From positions 213,310 to 277,309 of the forward strand of contig DDVX01000018.1 in the NCBI GenBank assembly GCA_002345575.1: a DNA stretch of 64,000 bases, read 5' to 3'. The translations under genes and the position numbers were made by a program. The notes below the pieces were generated by a model, which saw nothing but the letters and a program-made list of their open reading frames with translations, had not been told where the DNA came from and did no database searches. Each line of letters begins with the position of its first letter. The stretch's first letter is position 1. The stretch comes from Stutzerimonas stutzeri. GTDB taxonomy: Bacteria; Pseudomonadota; Gammaproteobacteria; Pseudomonadales; Pseudomonadaceae. Below are positions 7,845-15,801 of this stretch, one piece after another.

Positions 7845-9902
7845 TTGACCGAATTGCGCAACAGATTGTCGCGAAAACTGCTACGTGTGGTCTTGCTGTC
7901 GGCACTGGCCGTTGGGCTGGTATTGAGTTGCGCGCAGATCGTTGTTGACGCTCACCAGACCCGCCAGCTCATTGTTGCCGAAGCCCAGCGCATCCTGCGC
8001 ATGACACGCGATCCCTCCACCCAGGCGATTTACAGTCTGGATCGGGAGATGGGTAGACAGGTCATGGAGGGCCTGTTCCAGCACGAGTCGATTCGAAAAG
8101 CCTTTATCGGCCATCCTGACGACAAGCCCCTAGCCTACAAGACCCGCCCGCCGATAGAGTCGTCAACGCGCTGGCTGACTGACATGATTCTTGGCCACGA
8201 GCAGGAGTTTTCCATCGCGCTGGTGGGACGTCCGCCAACCAGCGAGCACTACGGCGACCTTCATATCACCCTCGATACTGCGCGCTATGGCCAGACGTTC
8301 ATCGAAGACTCGGCGCTGCTTTTCTTCATCGGCCTACTGCGTGCACTGACACTTGGGCTCGTGCTTTACCTGATCTACGAATGGCTGCTGACGCGACCAC
8401 TGACCAAAGTCGTCGAGCACCTGGCGCACATCAACCCGGACCATCCCGGCAAATACAAACTGCCGATGCTCAAGGGCCATGAGAAAAACGAGTTGGGGCT
8501 GTGGGTAGAAACCGCCAACAATCTGCTCTCGGCAATCGAACACAACATGCAGTTACGCCATGCAGCCGAAAGCAGCCTGCAGCGTATGGCGCAGTACGAT
8601 CTTCTCACCGGCCTGCCAAACCGCTTGCAACTGCAGCAGCAACTGGGCCACATCCTTAATGAAGCCGATCGGCTGCAGCGCCGCGTCGCGGTGCTTTGCC
8701 TGGGGCTGGACGATTTCAAGAGCATCAACGAGCAATACAACTACCAGAGCGGCGACAAATTGCTGATCGCCATGGCTGATCGCTTGCGCAAGCTGAGCGG
8801 CCAGACCAGTGCACTGGCGCGCCTTGGTGGCGATCAGTTCGTGCTGGTGCTGTCTGGTTTCAAGCAACCTGACGCAGCCGCCGAACTGGCGCAAAAAGTC
8901 CTCGATAATCTGGACAGCCCGTTCATCGTCGAGCAGAAGCCGATCCGCCTGCGCGCGACCATCGGTATCACGCTCTATCCCGAAGACGGCCACAGCACAG
9001 AAAAACTGCTGCAGAAAGCCGAACAGACCATGACCCTGGCGAAGAACCGCTCACGCAGTCGTTACCAGTTCTACGTAGCCAGCATCGACAGCGAGATGCG
9101 CGAGCGTCGCGAACTGCAAAAGGACTTGGCCGAGGCCGTGCAGCGCGGCGAACTCCATCTCGTCTACCAACCACAGATCGATTATCGACTCCAGCGCATC
9201 ACCGGCGTCGAAGCCCTGTTGCGCTGGTCGCACCCCAGCGGCAAGTTCATTCCGCCGGATGTTTTCATCCCGCTCGCCGAACAGAGCGGCAGCATAATCG
9301 CCATTGGCGAGTGGGTACTGGATCGGGCCTGCCGGCAACTGCGCGAATGGCATGAGCTGGGCTTCAGCGATCTGCGCATGGCGGTCAATCTCTCCGCAGT
9401 GCAGCTGCACCATGCTGAGCTGCCGGGAATAATCCGCGGATTGCTCGAAACCTATGGCCTGCCGGCCGAGAGCCTTGAGCTGGAAGTCACCGAAACCGGA
9501 CTTATGGAAGATATTGCCGCTGCCAGCCGTAACCTGCACAGCCTGCGCCGCTCCGGAGCACTGATCGCCATCGACGACTTTGGCACTGGCTATTCCTCGC
9601 TCAGTTATCTGAAGAACCTACCGCTGGACAAGATCAAGATCGACAAGAGTTTCGTGCGCGACATGGGCACCGACAAGGGCGATGCAACTATCGTCAGGGC
9701 CATCATTCAGCTCGGCATGAGCCTAGGTATGCTGGTTATCGCTGAGGGCGTGGAAACAGCAGAGCAGGAGCGCTATCTCATCGAAGAAGGCTGCAATGAA
9801 GGCCAGGGCTACTACTACAGCAAACCCCTGCCCGCAACAGAGCTGCTCGGCCTGTTGCAGCACTCGTTCTTCGAGCAGGCAGTCAATTTCGAAACGTTGT
9901 GA
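7845..9902 (+). CDS. bifA: BifA-type c-di-GMP phosphodiesterase (GGDQF-EAL)
   Basis: Membrane-anchored c-di-GMP phosphodiesterase that inversely controls biofilm and swarming in P. aeruginosa (PA4367). TTG 7845 is chosen because AAGGAA lies 6 bases upstream; this gives 685 residues, close to 687 for BifA. An earlier in-frame TTG at 7809 lacks a ribosome site. Order: TM about 10-30, periplasmic sensor-like segment, TM about 165-185, HAMP-like stretch, degenerate GGDEF domain with GGDQF at 328-332 (BifA's signature; cyclase activity unlikely), then EAL domain with E456-A-L458, YQPQID and DDFGTGYSSL intact. Neighbours match PA4368-PA4373, which supports the name. Confidence 0.9.
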   Translation: MTELRNRLSRKLLRVVLLSALAVGLVLSCAQIVVDAHQTRQLIVAEAQRILRMTRDPSTQAIYSLDREMGRQVMEGLFQHESIRKAFIGHPDDKPLAYKTRPPIESSTRWLTDMILGHEQEFSIALVGRPPTSEHYGDLHITLDTARYGQTFIEDSALLFFIGLLRALTLGLVLYLIYEWLLTRPLTKVVEHLAHINPDHPGKYKLPMLKGHEKNELGLWVETANNLLSAIEHNMQLRHAAESSLQRMAQYDLLTGLPNRLQLQQQLGHILNEADRLQRRVAVLCLGLDDFKSINEQYNYQSGDKLLIAMADRLRKLSGQTSALARLGGDQFVLVLSGFKQPDAAAELAQKVLDNLDSPFIVEQKPIRLRATIGITLYPEDGHSTEKLLQKAEQTMTLAKNRSRSRYQFYVASIDSEMRERRELQKDLAEAVQRGELHLVYQPQIDYRLQRITGVEALLRWSHPSGKFIPPDVFIPLAEQSGSIIAIGEWVLDRACRQLREWHELGFSDLRMAVNLSAVQLHHAELPGIIRGLLETYGLPAESLELEVTETGLMEDIAAASRNLHSLRRSGALIAIDDFGTGYSSLSYLKNLPLDKIKIDKSFVRDMGTDKGDATIVRAIIQLGMSLGMLVIAEGVETAEQERYLIEEGCNEGQGYYYSKPLPATELLGLLQHSFFEQAVNFETL

Positions 9903-9921
9903 ACGGTAGCTGGAGCCGCTA

Positions 9922-10806
9922 TCAGGCCAGCCGGGAAGCCAGCAGCAGCGCACCGCACAAACACAGCAAGGCACCGCCAGCGGCCTGCCAGCGATAGCGC
10001 CGCGCAAGCACCTCCTCGCCGTGGCTGGATAATACGAAGGGCTGGCGCTGCGCCGGGCGTGCCAGCCGGTGCTGCGCAGGCCGGGTGCTGGCCTGGCGAT
10101 GGCGGTCTTCAGCTTCGAGCCCTGCAGCCAGGCGCACGCGCTGCCATTCGACCAGGTCTAGCTGACCGTCTCCATTGCTGTCGAAGCGCTGCAGCAAACC
10201 GGCGTAATCGCCCTTCCACTCCCTAAGAATCTGTCTTTTGGCGACCTGCCGATCGAAGCCCTGCCGACCTCCGCCCGCAGTGGTGAAGTCGCCGATGGCA
10301 TACAGCGGCTCGCCCGCGTGCAGACGCTCCTCGGTGTAACGGTAGCGACGGCCGCCAGTGAGCCAGGCAAGCACACCTGTGGCCGGTAGGCCCCTAGGGT
10401 GACGCAGGTTACCGCTCCAGCGCTGACGCCGCGCCGGCCATACTTCGGCACCACGGGGATCGATCAGGCATTCGCCGGTGGCGTCGGCCAGACGCAACGG
10501 TCGTTCACTACTGCCCTGCTCCAGGATGCGCCAGCTGCTGCGCTTGCCGTTGGATTGATACTCCTCGATGCGATAGCGCCACCAAAGGCAGGGGCTGCCG
10601 GTCAGTGGGCCATAAAGCGGCGGAGCCTCGGTGAGCTCATGGAGAATGCCGCTCAGCTCCACATAGCCCTGCGCTGCCGAGCGAATCCGCGAAGTCGGCG
10701 TATCAAGCAGATGGCGTACCTTCGACCAGCGACTCACCCACAGCCAGCCGCCAGCCAGGCATATCGCCACACCGAAACCCACCAGCAGTAACTCTCCGCT
10801 GTCCAT
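9922..10806 (-). CDS. GIDE-domain membrane protein with an EF-hand
   Basis: A 294-residue protein of the bacterial GIDE family (annotated 'E3 ubiquitin ligase-like'), orthologous by position to PA4368. An N-terminal membrane segment (about 5-23) and a C-terminal one (about 275-292) bracket a cytoplasmic or periplasmic GIDE core. Within it, residues 209-220 form a textbook 12-residue EF-hand loop (DSNGDGQLDLVE) that should bind Ca2+. No RING cysteines are seen, so ligase activity is not implied. It lies 15 bases downstream of the lemA-type gene and is presumably co-transcribed. Start: ATG 10806 or GTG 10812. Molecular role unknown. Confidence 0.75.
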   Translation of the reverse strand: MDSGELLLVGFGVAICLAGGWLWVSRWSKVRHLLDTPTSRIRSAAQGYVELSGILHELTEAPPLYGPLTGSPCLWWRYRIEEYQSNGKRSSWRILEQGSSERPLRLADATGECLIDPRGAEVWPARRQRWSGNLRHPRGLPATGVLAWLTGGRRYRYTEERLHAGEPLYAIGDFTTAGGGRQGFDRQVAKRQILREWKGDYAGLLQRFDSNGDGQLDLVEWQRVRLAAGLEAEDRHRQASTRPAQHRLARPAQRQPFVLSSHGEEVLARRYRWQAAGGALLCLCGALLLASRLA

Positions 10807-10821
10807 GTTCACGGCATAGAC

Positions 10822-11394
10822 TCAGCCGAAAAGCATCTTGAGATCGACGTCAGCCTTTTCCGCCTCACTGAACTGCAACAGCTCTGCCGGACCAAAGCCG
10901 AAAGCCCCGGCCAGCAGCACATCGGGGAACTGTTCGATGCGCACGTTATTCAAATTGACCGATTCGTTGTACAGCTCGCGACGATCGGCAATGCCGCTTT
11001 CCAGCCCGCTGATGCGCTGCTGCAGGTGGCGAAAGCTCTCATTGGCGCGTAGCTCTGGGTAGTTTTCGGCAAGGGCGAAGAGGCGTCCGAGCCCGGCCCT
11101 CAGCCCGGTTTCGGCCTGTCCCAGGGCACCGATATCACCTTGCTGACGCGCATCGGAAACAGCGTTGCGGGCGCTGATCACCTGCTCCAGCGTGCTGCGC
11201 TCGTGCTGCATGTACTGCTTGCAGGTCTCGACCAGCTTGGGCAGCTCCTCATGGCGCTGGCGCAACAGCACGTCGATATTCGCCCAGGCCTTGCTTACAC
11301 CATGCTTCAAACGCACCAGGCCGTTATAGAGAACCACCGCGTAAGCGGCAACGAGAAACAATACAACCAGCACCACCACAGCACTCAGGCTCAT
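10822..11394 (-). CDS. LemA family protein
   Basis: A 190-residue LemA-family membrane protein. ATG 11394 is chosen because GGAG sits 7 bases upstream; a longer frame to 11433 has no such site. One N-terminal transmembrane helix (SAVVVLVVLFLVAAYAVVLY) is followed by a long antiparallel helical domain with family hallmarks YNGLVRLKHGVSKAWANIDV, LLRQRHEELPKLVE, FALAENYPELRANESFRHLQ and YNESVNLNN. LemA proteins often pair with TPM- or GIDE-domain membrane proteins; here the partner is the GIDE protein directly downstream. The molecular function is not established. Confidence 0.88.
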   Translation of the reverse strand: MSLSAVVVLVVLFLVAAYAVVLYNGLVRLKHGVSKAWANIDVLLRQRHEELPKLVETCKQYMQHERSTLEQVISARNAVSDARQQGDIGALGQAETGLRAGLGRLFALAENYPELRANESFRHLQQRISGLESGIADRRELYNESVNLNNVRIEQFPDVLLAGAFGFGPAELLQFSEAEKADVDLKMLFG

Positions 11395-11497
11395 CTGGCT
11401 TCTCCATGAAGTCCGGATTTGAAAGACGACCATTCTAACGGCGCCAGCAAAAGCGAAACGATGCGCGATGCACAGCGCGCAATTCTTTGTACAAAAT

Positions 11498-11516
11498 GAA
11501 AATCTTTCGCATTATG
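11498..11516. promoter_or_regulatory. Candidate Fur box upstream of icmP
   Basis: GAAAATCTTTCGCATTATG matches the 19-base Fur consensus GATAATGATAATCATTATC at 12 of 19 positions, with both outer half-sites best preserved. It lies 62 bases before the icmP start, a plausible promoter position. Iron control of imelysin operons is known in other bacteria; binding here is inference. Confidence 0.5.
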
Positions 11517-11577
11517 ATCGGCCTCCGATTGTCGCATCGCGAACATCGACCCCCATCCGCAAGCAAAGGAACCCGCC

Positions 11578-12918
11578 ATGCCACGTACTCCTCTCTGGGC
11601 CACCGCCAGCCTCCTGGCTGCTGCCATTTCACTCGCAGGTTGCGGCGAAGATAAAGCGCCAGCGCAGCAGGCCGCGACGCCGCCCGCCACAACCCAGAAC
11701 GAGCCGGCTGTGACCGCGGCAAAGGCCCTGAACGAGGAAACGGCGCAGGCGGTAGTCAGCCATTACGCCGACCTGGCACATGCGATCTTCAGCGATGCCC
11801 ACACCACGGCACTGCAGCTGCAGGAAGCCATTAACGCCCTGCTCGCCAAACCTAACGAAGAAACACTGCAGGCCGCCAAAGATGCCTGGCTGGCCGCCCG
11901 CGTGCCCTACATGCAGACCGAAGTGTTCCGCTTCGGCAACCCGGTGGTGGATGAGTGGGAAGGCCAAGTCAATGCCTGGCCGCTGGACGAAGGCATGATC
12001 GATTACGTAGAGGGTGACTATCAGCACGCGCTGGGCAACCCTGGCGCTACGGCCAACATCATCGCCAACCAGCAGCTGCAGATCGGTGAAGACAGCCTCG
12101 ACGTCAGCGAGATCACCACTGAGCTGCTCGCCAGCCTGAACGAACTGGCTGGCTCCGAAGCCAACGTTGCCACCGGCTACCACGCCATCGAATTCCTCCT
12201 CTGGGGCCAGGATCTGAACGGCACAGACGCTGGCGCCGGCACCCGCCCGGCCAGCGACTACCTCGAAGGCGAAGCCTGCACCGGCGACAACTGCGACCGT
12301 CGCCGCACCTACCTCAAGGCCGTCACCGAACTGCTGGTCAGCGACCTAGAAGAAATGGTCGGCGAATGGGCGCCCAACACTACTGGCAACTACCGCGCCA
12401 GCCTGGAGAGCGAGTCCGCCGAAAACGGCCTGCGCAAAATGTTCTTCGGCATGGGCAGCCTGTCCCTCGGCGAACTGGCCGGCGAACGCATGAAGGTCGC
12501 TCTGGAAGCCAACTCGCCGGAAGACGAGCACGACTGCTTCAGCGACAACACGCACAACTCCCACTATTTCAATGCTCGCGGCATCCGCAACGTCTACCTC
12601 GGTGAATACCAGCGCGCTGACGGCAGCACGCTCAGCGGCCCGAGCCTGGCTTCGCTGGTCGATGGCATCGACCCGGAGGTCGGCACCACGCTGAAGACCG
12701 ACCTTGAAACCACCGATGCCAAGCTGCAGGTGCTGGTGGTCAGTGCCGAGAATGGCGAAGCTTTCGACCAGCTGATCGCACCGGACAACAGCGAAGGCCA
12801 GGACAAGGTCCGTGCCGCCATCGCCGCCCTGGTGCAGCAGACCGCATCCATTGAGAAGGCCGCTGCCGCGCTCGGCATCAGCGACCTGAACCCCGACACC
12901 GCCGATCACGAGTTCTGA
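11578..12918 (+). CDS. icmP: Imelysin-family lipoprotein (IcmP-like)
   Basis: A 446-residue envelope lipoprotein of the imelysin (peptidase M75) family, orthologous to P. aeruginosa IcmP (PA4370), first described as an insulin-cleaving metalloprotease. The signal peptide ends at lipobox LAGC (Cys22). The family motif GYHAIEFLLWGQD places H202 and E205 in the GxHxxE signature. Two imelysin repeats are likely, as usual. AAGGA lies 8-12 bases before the ATG. Imelysins are now generally seen as iron-uptake proteins, and the upstream Fur-like site and haem-protein neighbour fit this. It is followed by a good terminator, so later genes may need their own promoter. Confidence 0.9.
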   Translation: MPRTPLWATASLLAAAISLAGCGEDKAPAQQAATPPATTQNEPAVTAAKALNEETAQAVVSHYADLAHAIFSDAHTTALQLQEAINALLAKPNEETLQAAKDAWLAARVPYMQTEVFRFGNPVVDEWEGQVNAWPLDEGMIDYVEGDYQHALGNPGATANIIANQQLQIGEDSLDVSEITTELLASLNELAGSEANVATGYHAIEFLLWGQDLNGTDAGAGTRPASDYLEGEACTGDNCDRRRTYLKAVTELLVSDLEEMVGEWAPNTTGNYRASLESESAENGLRKMFFGMGSLSLGELAGERMKVALEANSPEDEHDCFSDNTHNSHYFNARGIRNVYLGEYQRADGSTLSGPSLASLVDGIDPEVGTTLKTDLETTDAKLQVLVVSAENGEAFDQLIAPDNSEGQDKVRAAIAALVQQTASIEKAAAALGISDLNPDTADHEF

Positions 12919-12938
12919 TCCGCCATCGCACCATGGAG

Positions 12939-12966
12939 GGGCGGCGCAATGCCGCCCTTTTTATTT
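12939..12966 (+). terminator. Rho-independent terminator after icmP
   Basis: GGGCGGC (12939-12945) pairs perfectly with GCCGCCC (12951-12957) around a GCAAT loop, followed by TTTTTATTT. It starts 20 bases after the icmP stop codon. Confidence 0.9.
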
Positions 12967-13087
12967 CCCTGCCGCCCTGATTTCTTCCTAACTAACCCAA
13001 TTCGCCTAATCCTGAATGCAAATCCCTCTTATTGACGTTTGAGCGATCTGCTAGAATGTCGCCCCTCAAAAGCTCAGGTACGACCCG

Positions 13088-14497
13088 ATGCACCCGCTCT
13101 TCCGCTCTGCTGTCGCCCTGCTTCTGACGCTAGGTCTTGTCGCTTGTGAAGAGCAGACGCCGCGCTTCGAGCAAGCCGAGCCAGGTGAAGCGCTGTCGGC
13201 AGGCAGTGCCACCGTATTGAAGTTCGACCAGAACGCCTTCTCCATGCCATCGGCCAATCTCTCGCCGGTGCGGCGGCTGGACTTCAGCGTCGGGAACAGT
13301 TTCTTCCGCAATCCCTGGGTTATCGCTCCTGCCTCGACTACCGCCCGCGACGGGCTTGGCCCGCTGCTCAATACCAATGCCTGCCAGAACTGCCATATCA
13401 AGGATGGCCGCGGCCACCCTGCACAGGCTGGCAGTGCCGTTTCCATGCTGGTGCGGCTGTCGATTCCAGCCGGCGCGGAGCACGCTGAAGTGCTCAGGGA
13501 GCGCGGCATTGCACCGGAACCTGTCTATGGCGGCCAGCTGCAGGATATGGCGATCCCCGGCGCGGCGCCCGAAGGCAAGGTCCGCCTCAGCTACAGCATC
13601 CATACACAACGCTTCGCCGACGGTTTCGAAGTGGAACTGCGCACCCCGCAGCTGGCCATCGCCGAGCTGGGCTACGGCCCGCTGCATCCCGACACACAGT
13701 TTTCCATTCGCGTGGCGCCACAAATGATCGGCCTCGGCCTACTGGAAGCCATCCCCGAGGCTGCGCTGCTGGCCAATGCCGACCCGGACGACCGTGACGG
13801 CGACGGCATTTCAGGGCGCCCCAACCGGGTCTACGATCAGACCACAGGACAGACGGTGATTGGTCGCTTCGGCTGGAAGGCCGGCCAGCCGAACCTCAAC
13901 CAGCAAAATGCCGATGCCTTCTTCAATGACATGGGCCTGAGCACCAGCTTGTTCAGCGGCAGCAGTTGCACCGAGCGGCAAACCGACTGCCGCGCACTAC
14001 CCGACGGCGGCGAGCCGGAAGTCAGCGACAACATCCTGGCCCAGGTCTCGTTCTACACCCGCAATCTGGCCGTTCCGGCCCGACGCAAGGTGGACGACCC
14101 GCAGGTGCTGGCCGGCAAATCACTGTTTCACCAGGCCGGCTGCCAAAGCTGCCACACACCCGCCTTCACCACAGGCGATGCTGCCGAGCCCGAACTGGCT
14201 AACCAGCTGATCCGCCCCTATACCGACCTGTTGCTGCACGACATGGGCGAAGGCCTGGCCGATCACCGACCGGAATTCGAAGCCAGCGGCAGAGAATGGC
14301 GCACGCCACCGCTCTGGGGCATCGGCCTGACGCAAGCGGTCAGCGGCCATACCCAGTTCCTCCATGATGGACGCGCGCGCAACCTGCTCGAAGCCGTGCT
14401 CTGGCACGGCGGCGAAGCCGAACGCGCCCAGCAGATCGTGCTCGGCTTCGACGCCGGGCAGCGCAACGCCTTGCTTGCCTTTCTCGAGTCGCTCTGA
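13088..14497 (+). CDS. Di-haem DUF1111 thiol-oxidoreductase-like lipoprotein
   Basis: A 469-residue exported protein of the DUF1111 family ('di-haem oxidoredictase'/thiol oxidoreductase). The lipobox-like VACEE near residue 18-20 suggests a lipoprotein. Two c-type haem sites are visible, CQNCH at 99-103 and CQSCH at 352-356, as in cytochrome-c peroxidase-like folds. The motif HDMGEGLADH and the C-terminal HDGRARNLLEAVLWHGGEAE are typical of the family. In pseudomonads it sits between two imelysin genes, so a redox role in iron handling, such as periplasmic Fe2+/Fe3+ conversion, is inferred but not demonstrated. A TAGAAT hexamer at 13052-13057 may be its own -10. Confidence 0.85.
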   Translation: MHPLFRSAVALLLTLGLVACEEQTPRFEQAEPGEALSAGSATVLKFDQNAFSMPSANLSPVRRLDFSVGNSFFRNPWVIAPASTTARDGLGPLLNTNACQNCHIKDGRGHPAQAGSAVSMLVRLSIPAGAEHAEVLRERGIAPEPVYGGQLQDMAIPGAAPEGKVRLSYSIHTQRFADGFEVELRTPQLAIAELGYGPLHPDTQFSIRVAPQMIGLGLLEAIPEAALLANADPDDRDGDGISGRPNRVYDQTTGQTVIGRFGWKAGQPNLNQQNADAFFNDMGLSTSLFSGSSCTERQTDCRALPDGGEPEVSDNILAQVSFYTRNLAVPARRKVDDPQVLAGKSLFHQAGCQSCHTPAFTTGDAAEPELANQLIRPYTDLLLHDMGEGLADHRPEFEASGREWRTPPLWGIGLTQAVSGHTQFLHDGRARNLLEAVLWHGGEAERAQQIVLGFDAGQRNALLAFLESL

Positions 14498-14512
14498 TGC
14501 TCCATCTTCCGC

Positions 14513-14711
14513 AGCAGGCCGTTGAAAAATGTAGACGAGGCAGGCAAGACAAGGCAAAAACAGGCGAGAAAGCGGAGTTTAGTGCTCTAAGCGAGCATTA
14601 CTCACTTCGTTCGCCCTTCGGGCCGCGCTGAAGCGCGTTAGCCGCAAGCGGCTTGCCGAGCCTATTTTTAAACGCAGTATTACCAACACAGGTAGTTTTC
14701 AACGACCTGCT
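14513..14711. mobile_element. MITE-like element, long form with 16-base inverted ends
   Basis: A 199-base non-coding unit bounded by AGCAGGCCGTTGAAAA (14513-14528) and TTTTCAACGACCTGCT (14696-14711); these are inverted repeats with one mismatch. A 139-base relative lies at 34183-34321 in the opposite orientation and shares both arms, including the purine-rich stretch around 14540-14580 and GAGCCT(A/G)TTTTTAA near the right end. This copy has an extra ~60-base palindrome-rich module (about 14600-14656). No transposase frame is present, and no target duplication is obvious. It separates the DUF1111 gene from the second imelysin gene. Confidence 0.8.
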
Positions 14712-14725
14712 AGCTAAGGCCCCCT

Positions 14726-15799
14726 ATGTACCTCAAGTCGACCTTCCACACCGCAACCGCTACCGCCCTGGCTCTGCTACTCAGCGCCTGCACGCCTTCT
14801 GATCCTTTCAACGAAACTAGCCAGGCGCTGGCCAACGGCGTGTTGCTGCCGGCATACAGCTACTGGGCCGAAGCCAACCAACGTATGGCCGCCAGCGGCA
14901 AGGCCTTTTGTGCCGACAGCCAAAGCCTGGAGGAGACACGCCAGGCCTATATCGAGGCACAACTGGCCTGGGCTGGGCTGCAGCCGTTACTGGTCGGCCC
15001 CATGGGCGAAGGCAATCGTGCCTGGCAGGTACAGTTCTGGCCCGACAAGAAGAATCTGGTCGGGCGGCAGGTCACTGCGCTATTGAAGAACAAGCCCGAT
15101 GTGACGCGTGCCGACCTGGAAAGCGCCAGTGTCGTGGTGCAGGGTCTTTCGGCCTACGAATACATCCTGTATGACCAGGCTGTTGACCTGAGCGATGACC
15201 AGACCAAAGCGCGCTACTGCCCACTGCTGCAGGCAATTGGCGAGCACCAGCAGCAACTTGGCAGCGACATCCTGCAAGTCTGGCAGAGCAAAGACGGTAT
15301 GCAGGCGCAACTTAGCAGCTTTCCCAACGAGCGCTACGCCGAGCCCGCAGAAGCCATCGCCGACATTCTTCGCGTGCAAGTCACCGCACTAGATGGACTG
15401 AAGAAAAAGCTCGGCGCCCCGCTTGGCCGTCAGACCAAGGGCTATCCGCAGCCTTTCCAGGCCGAAGCTTGGCGCAGCGATGCCACGCTTGGCAGCCTCG
15501 ACGCCGCCATCGCCGGCGCCCAGCAGCTCTGGCAGGGCCAGCCCGACAAGGGCATGAAGCATTTGATCCCAAGCGATCAAGCCGATCTTGCCGGCCGTAT
15601 CGAAGCGGCCTATGCCACGACGCGCCAGCAGCTGGCCGGGCTCGACCAGCCGTTTAGCGTGCTGCTTGCCAACGAGGGCGGACGCCAACAGCTTGATACG
15701 CTCTACAGCAATATCGATGCACTACACCGTCTGCATCAAGGCGAACTGGCCAAGGCGCTAGGCGTGCAGATCGGCTTCAACGCACACGACGGTGACTGA
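14726..15799 (+). CDS. Second imelysin-family lipoprotein
   Basis: A 357-residue imelysin-family lipoprotein (PA4372-like). The signal peptide ends LLLSAC with Cys22. The GxHxxE signature of the first imelysin is altered: GLSAYEYILYD places Ser142 where the motif His should be, while Glu145 is kept, so metal chemistry probably differs. Remaining sequence is helical as expected for the fold. AAGG precedes the ATG by about 8 bases. The next gene begins 2 bases after the stop, so the two are translationally linked. The role is presumably in the same iron-related envelope system, with paralogous rather than duplicate function. Confidence 0.85.
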   Translation: MYLKSTFHTATATALALLLSACTPSDPFNETSQALANGVLLPAYSYWAEANQRMAASGKAFCADSQSLEETRQAYIEAQLAWAGLQPLLVGPMGEGNRAWQVQFWPDKKNLVGRQVTALLKNKPDVTRADLESASVVVQGLSAYEYILYDQAVDLSDDQTKARYCPLLQAIGEHQQQLGSDILQVWQSKDGMQAQLSSFPNERYAEPAEAIADILRVQVTALDGLKKKLGAPLGRQTKGYPQPFQAEAWRSDATLGSLDAAIAGAQQLWQGQPDKGMKHLIPSDQADLAGRIEAAYATTRQQLAGLDQPFSVLLANEGGRQQLDTLYSNIDALHRLHQGELAKALGVQIGFNAHDGD

Positions 15800-15801
15800 A
15801 G

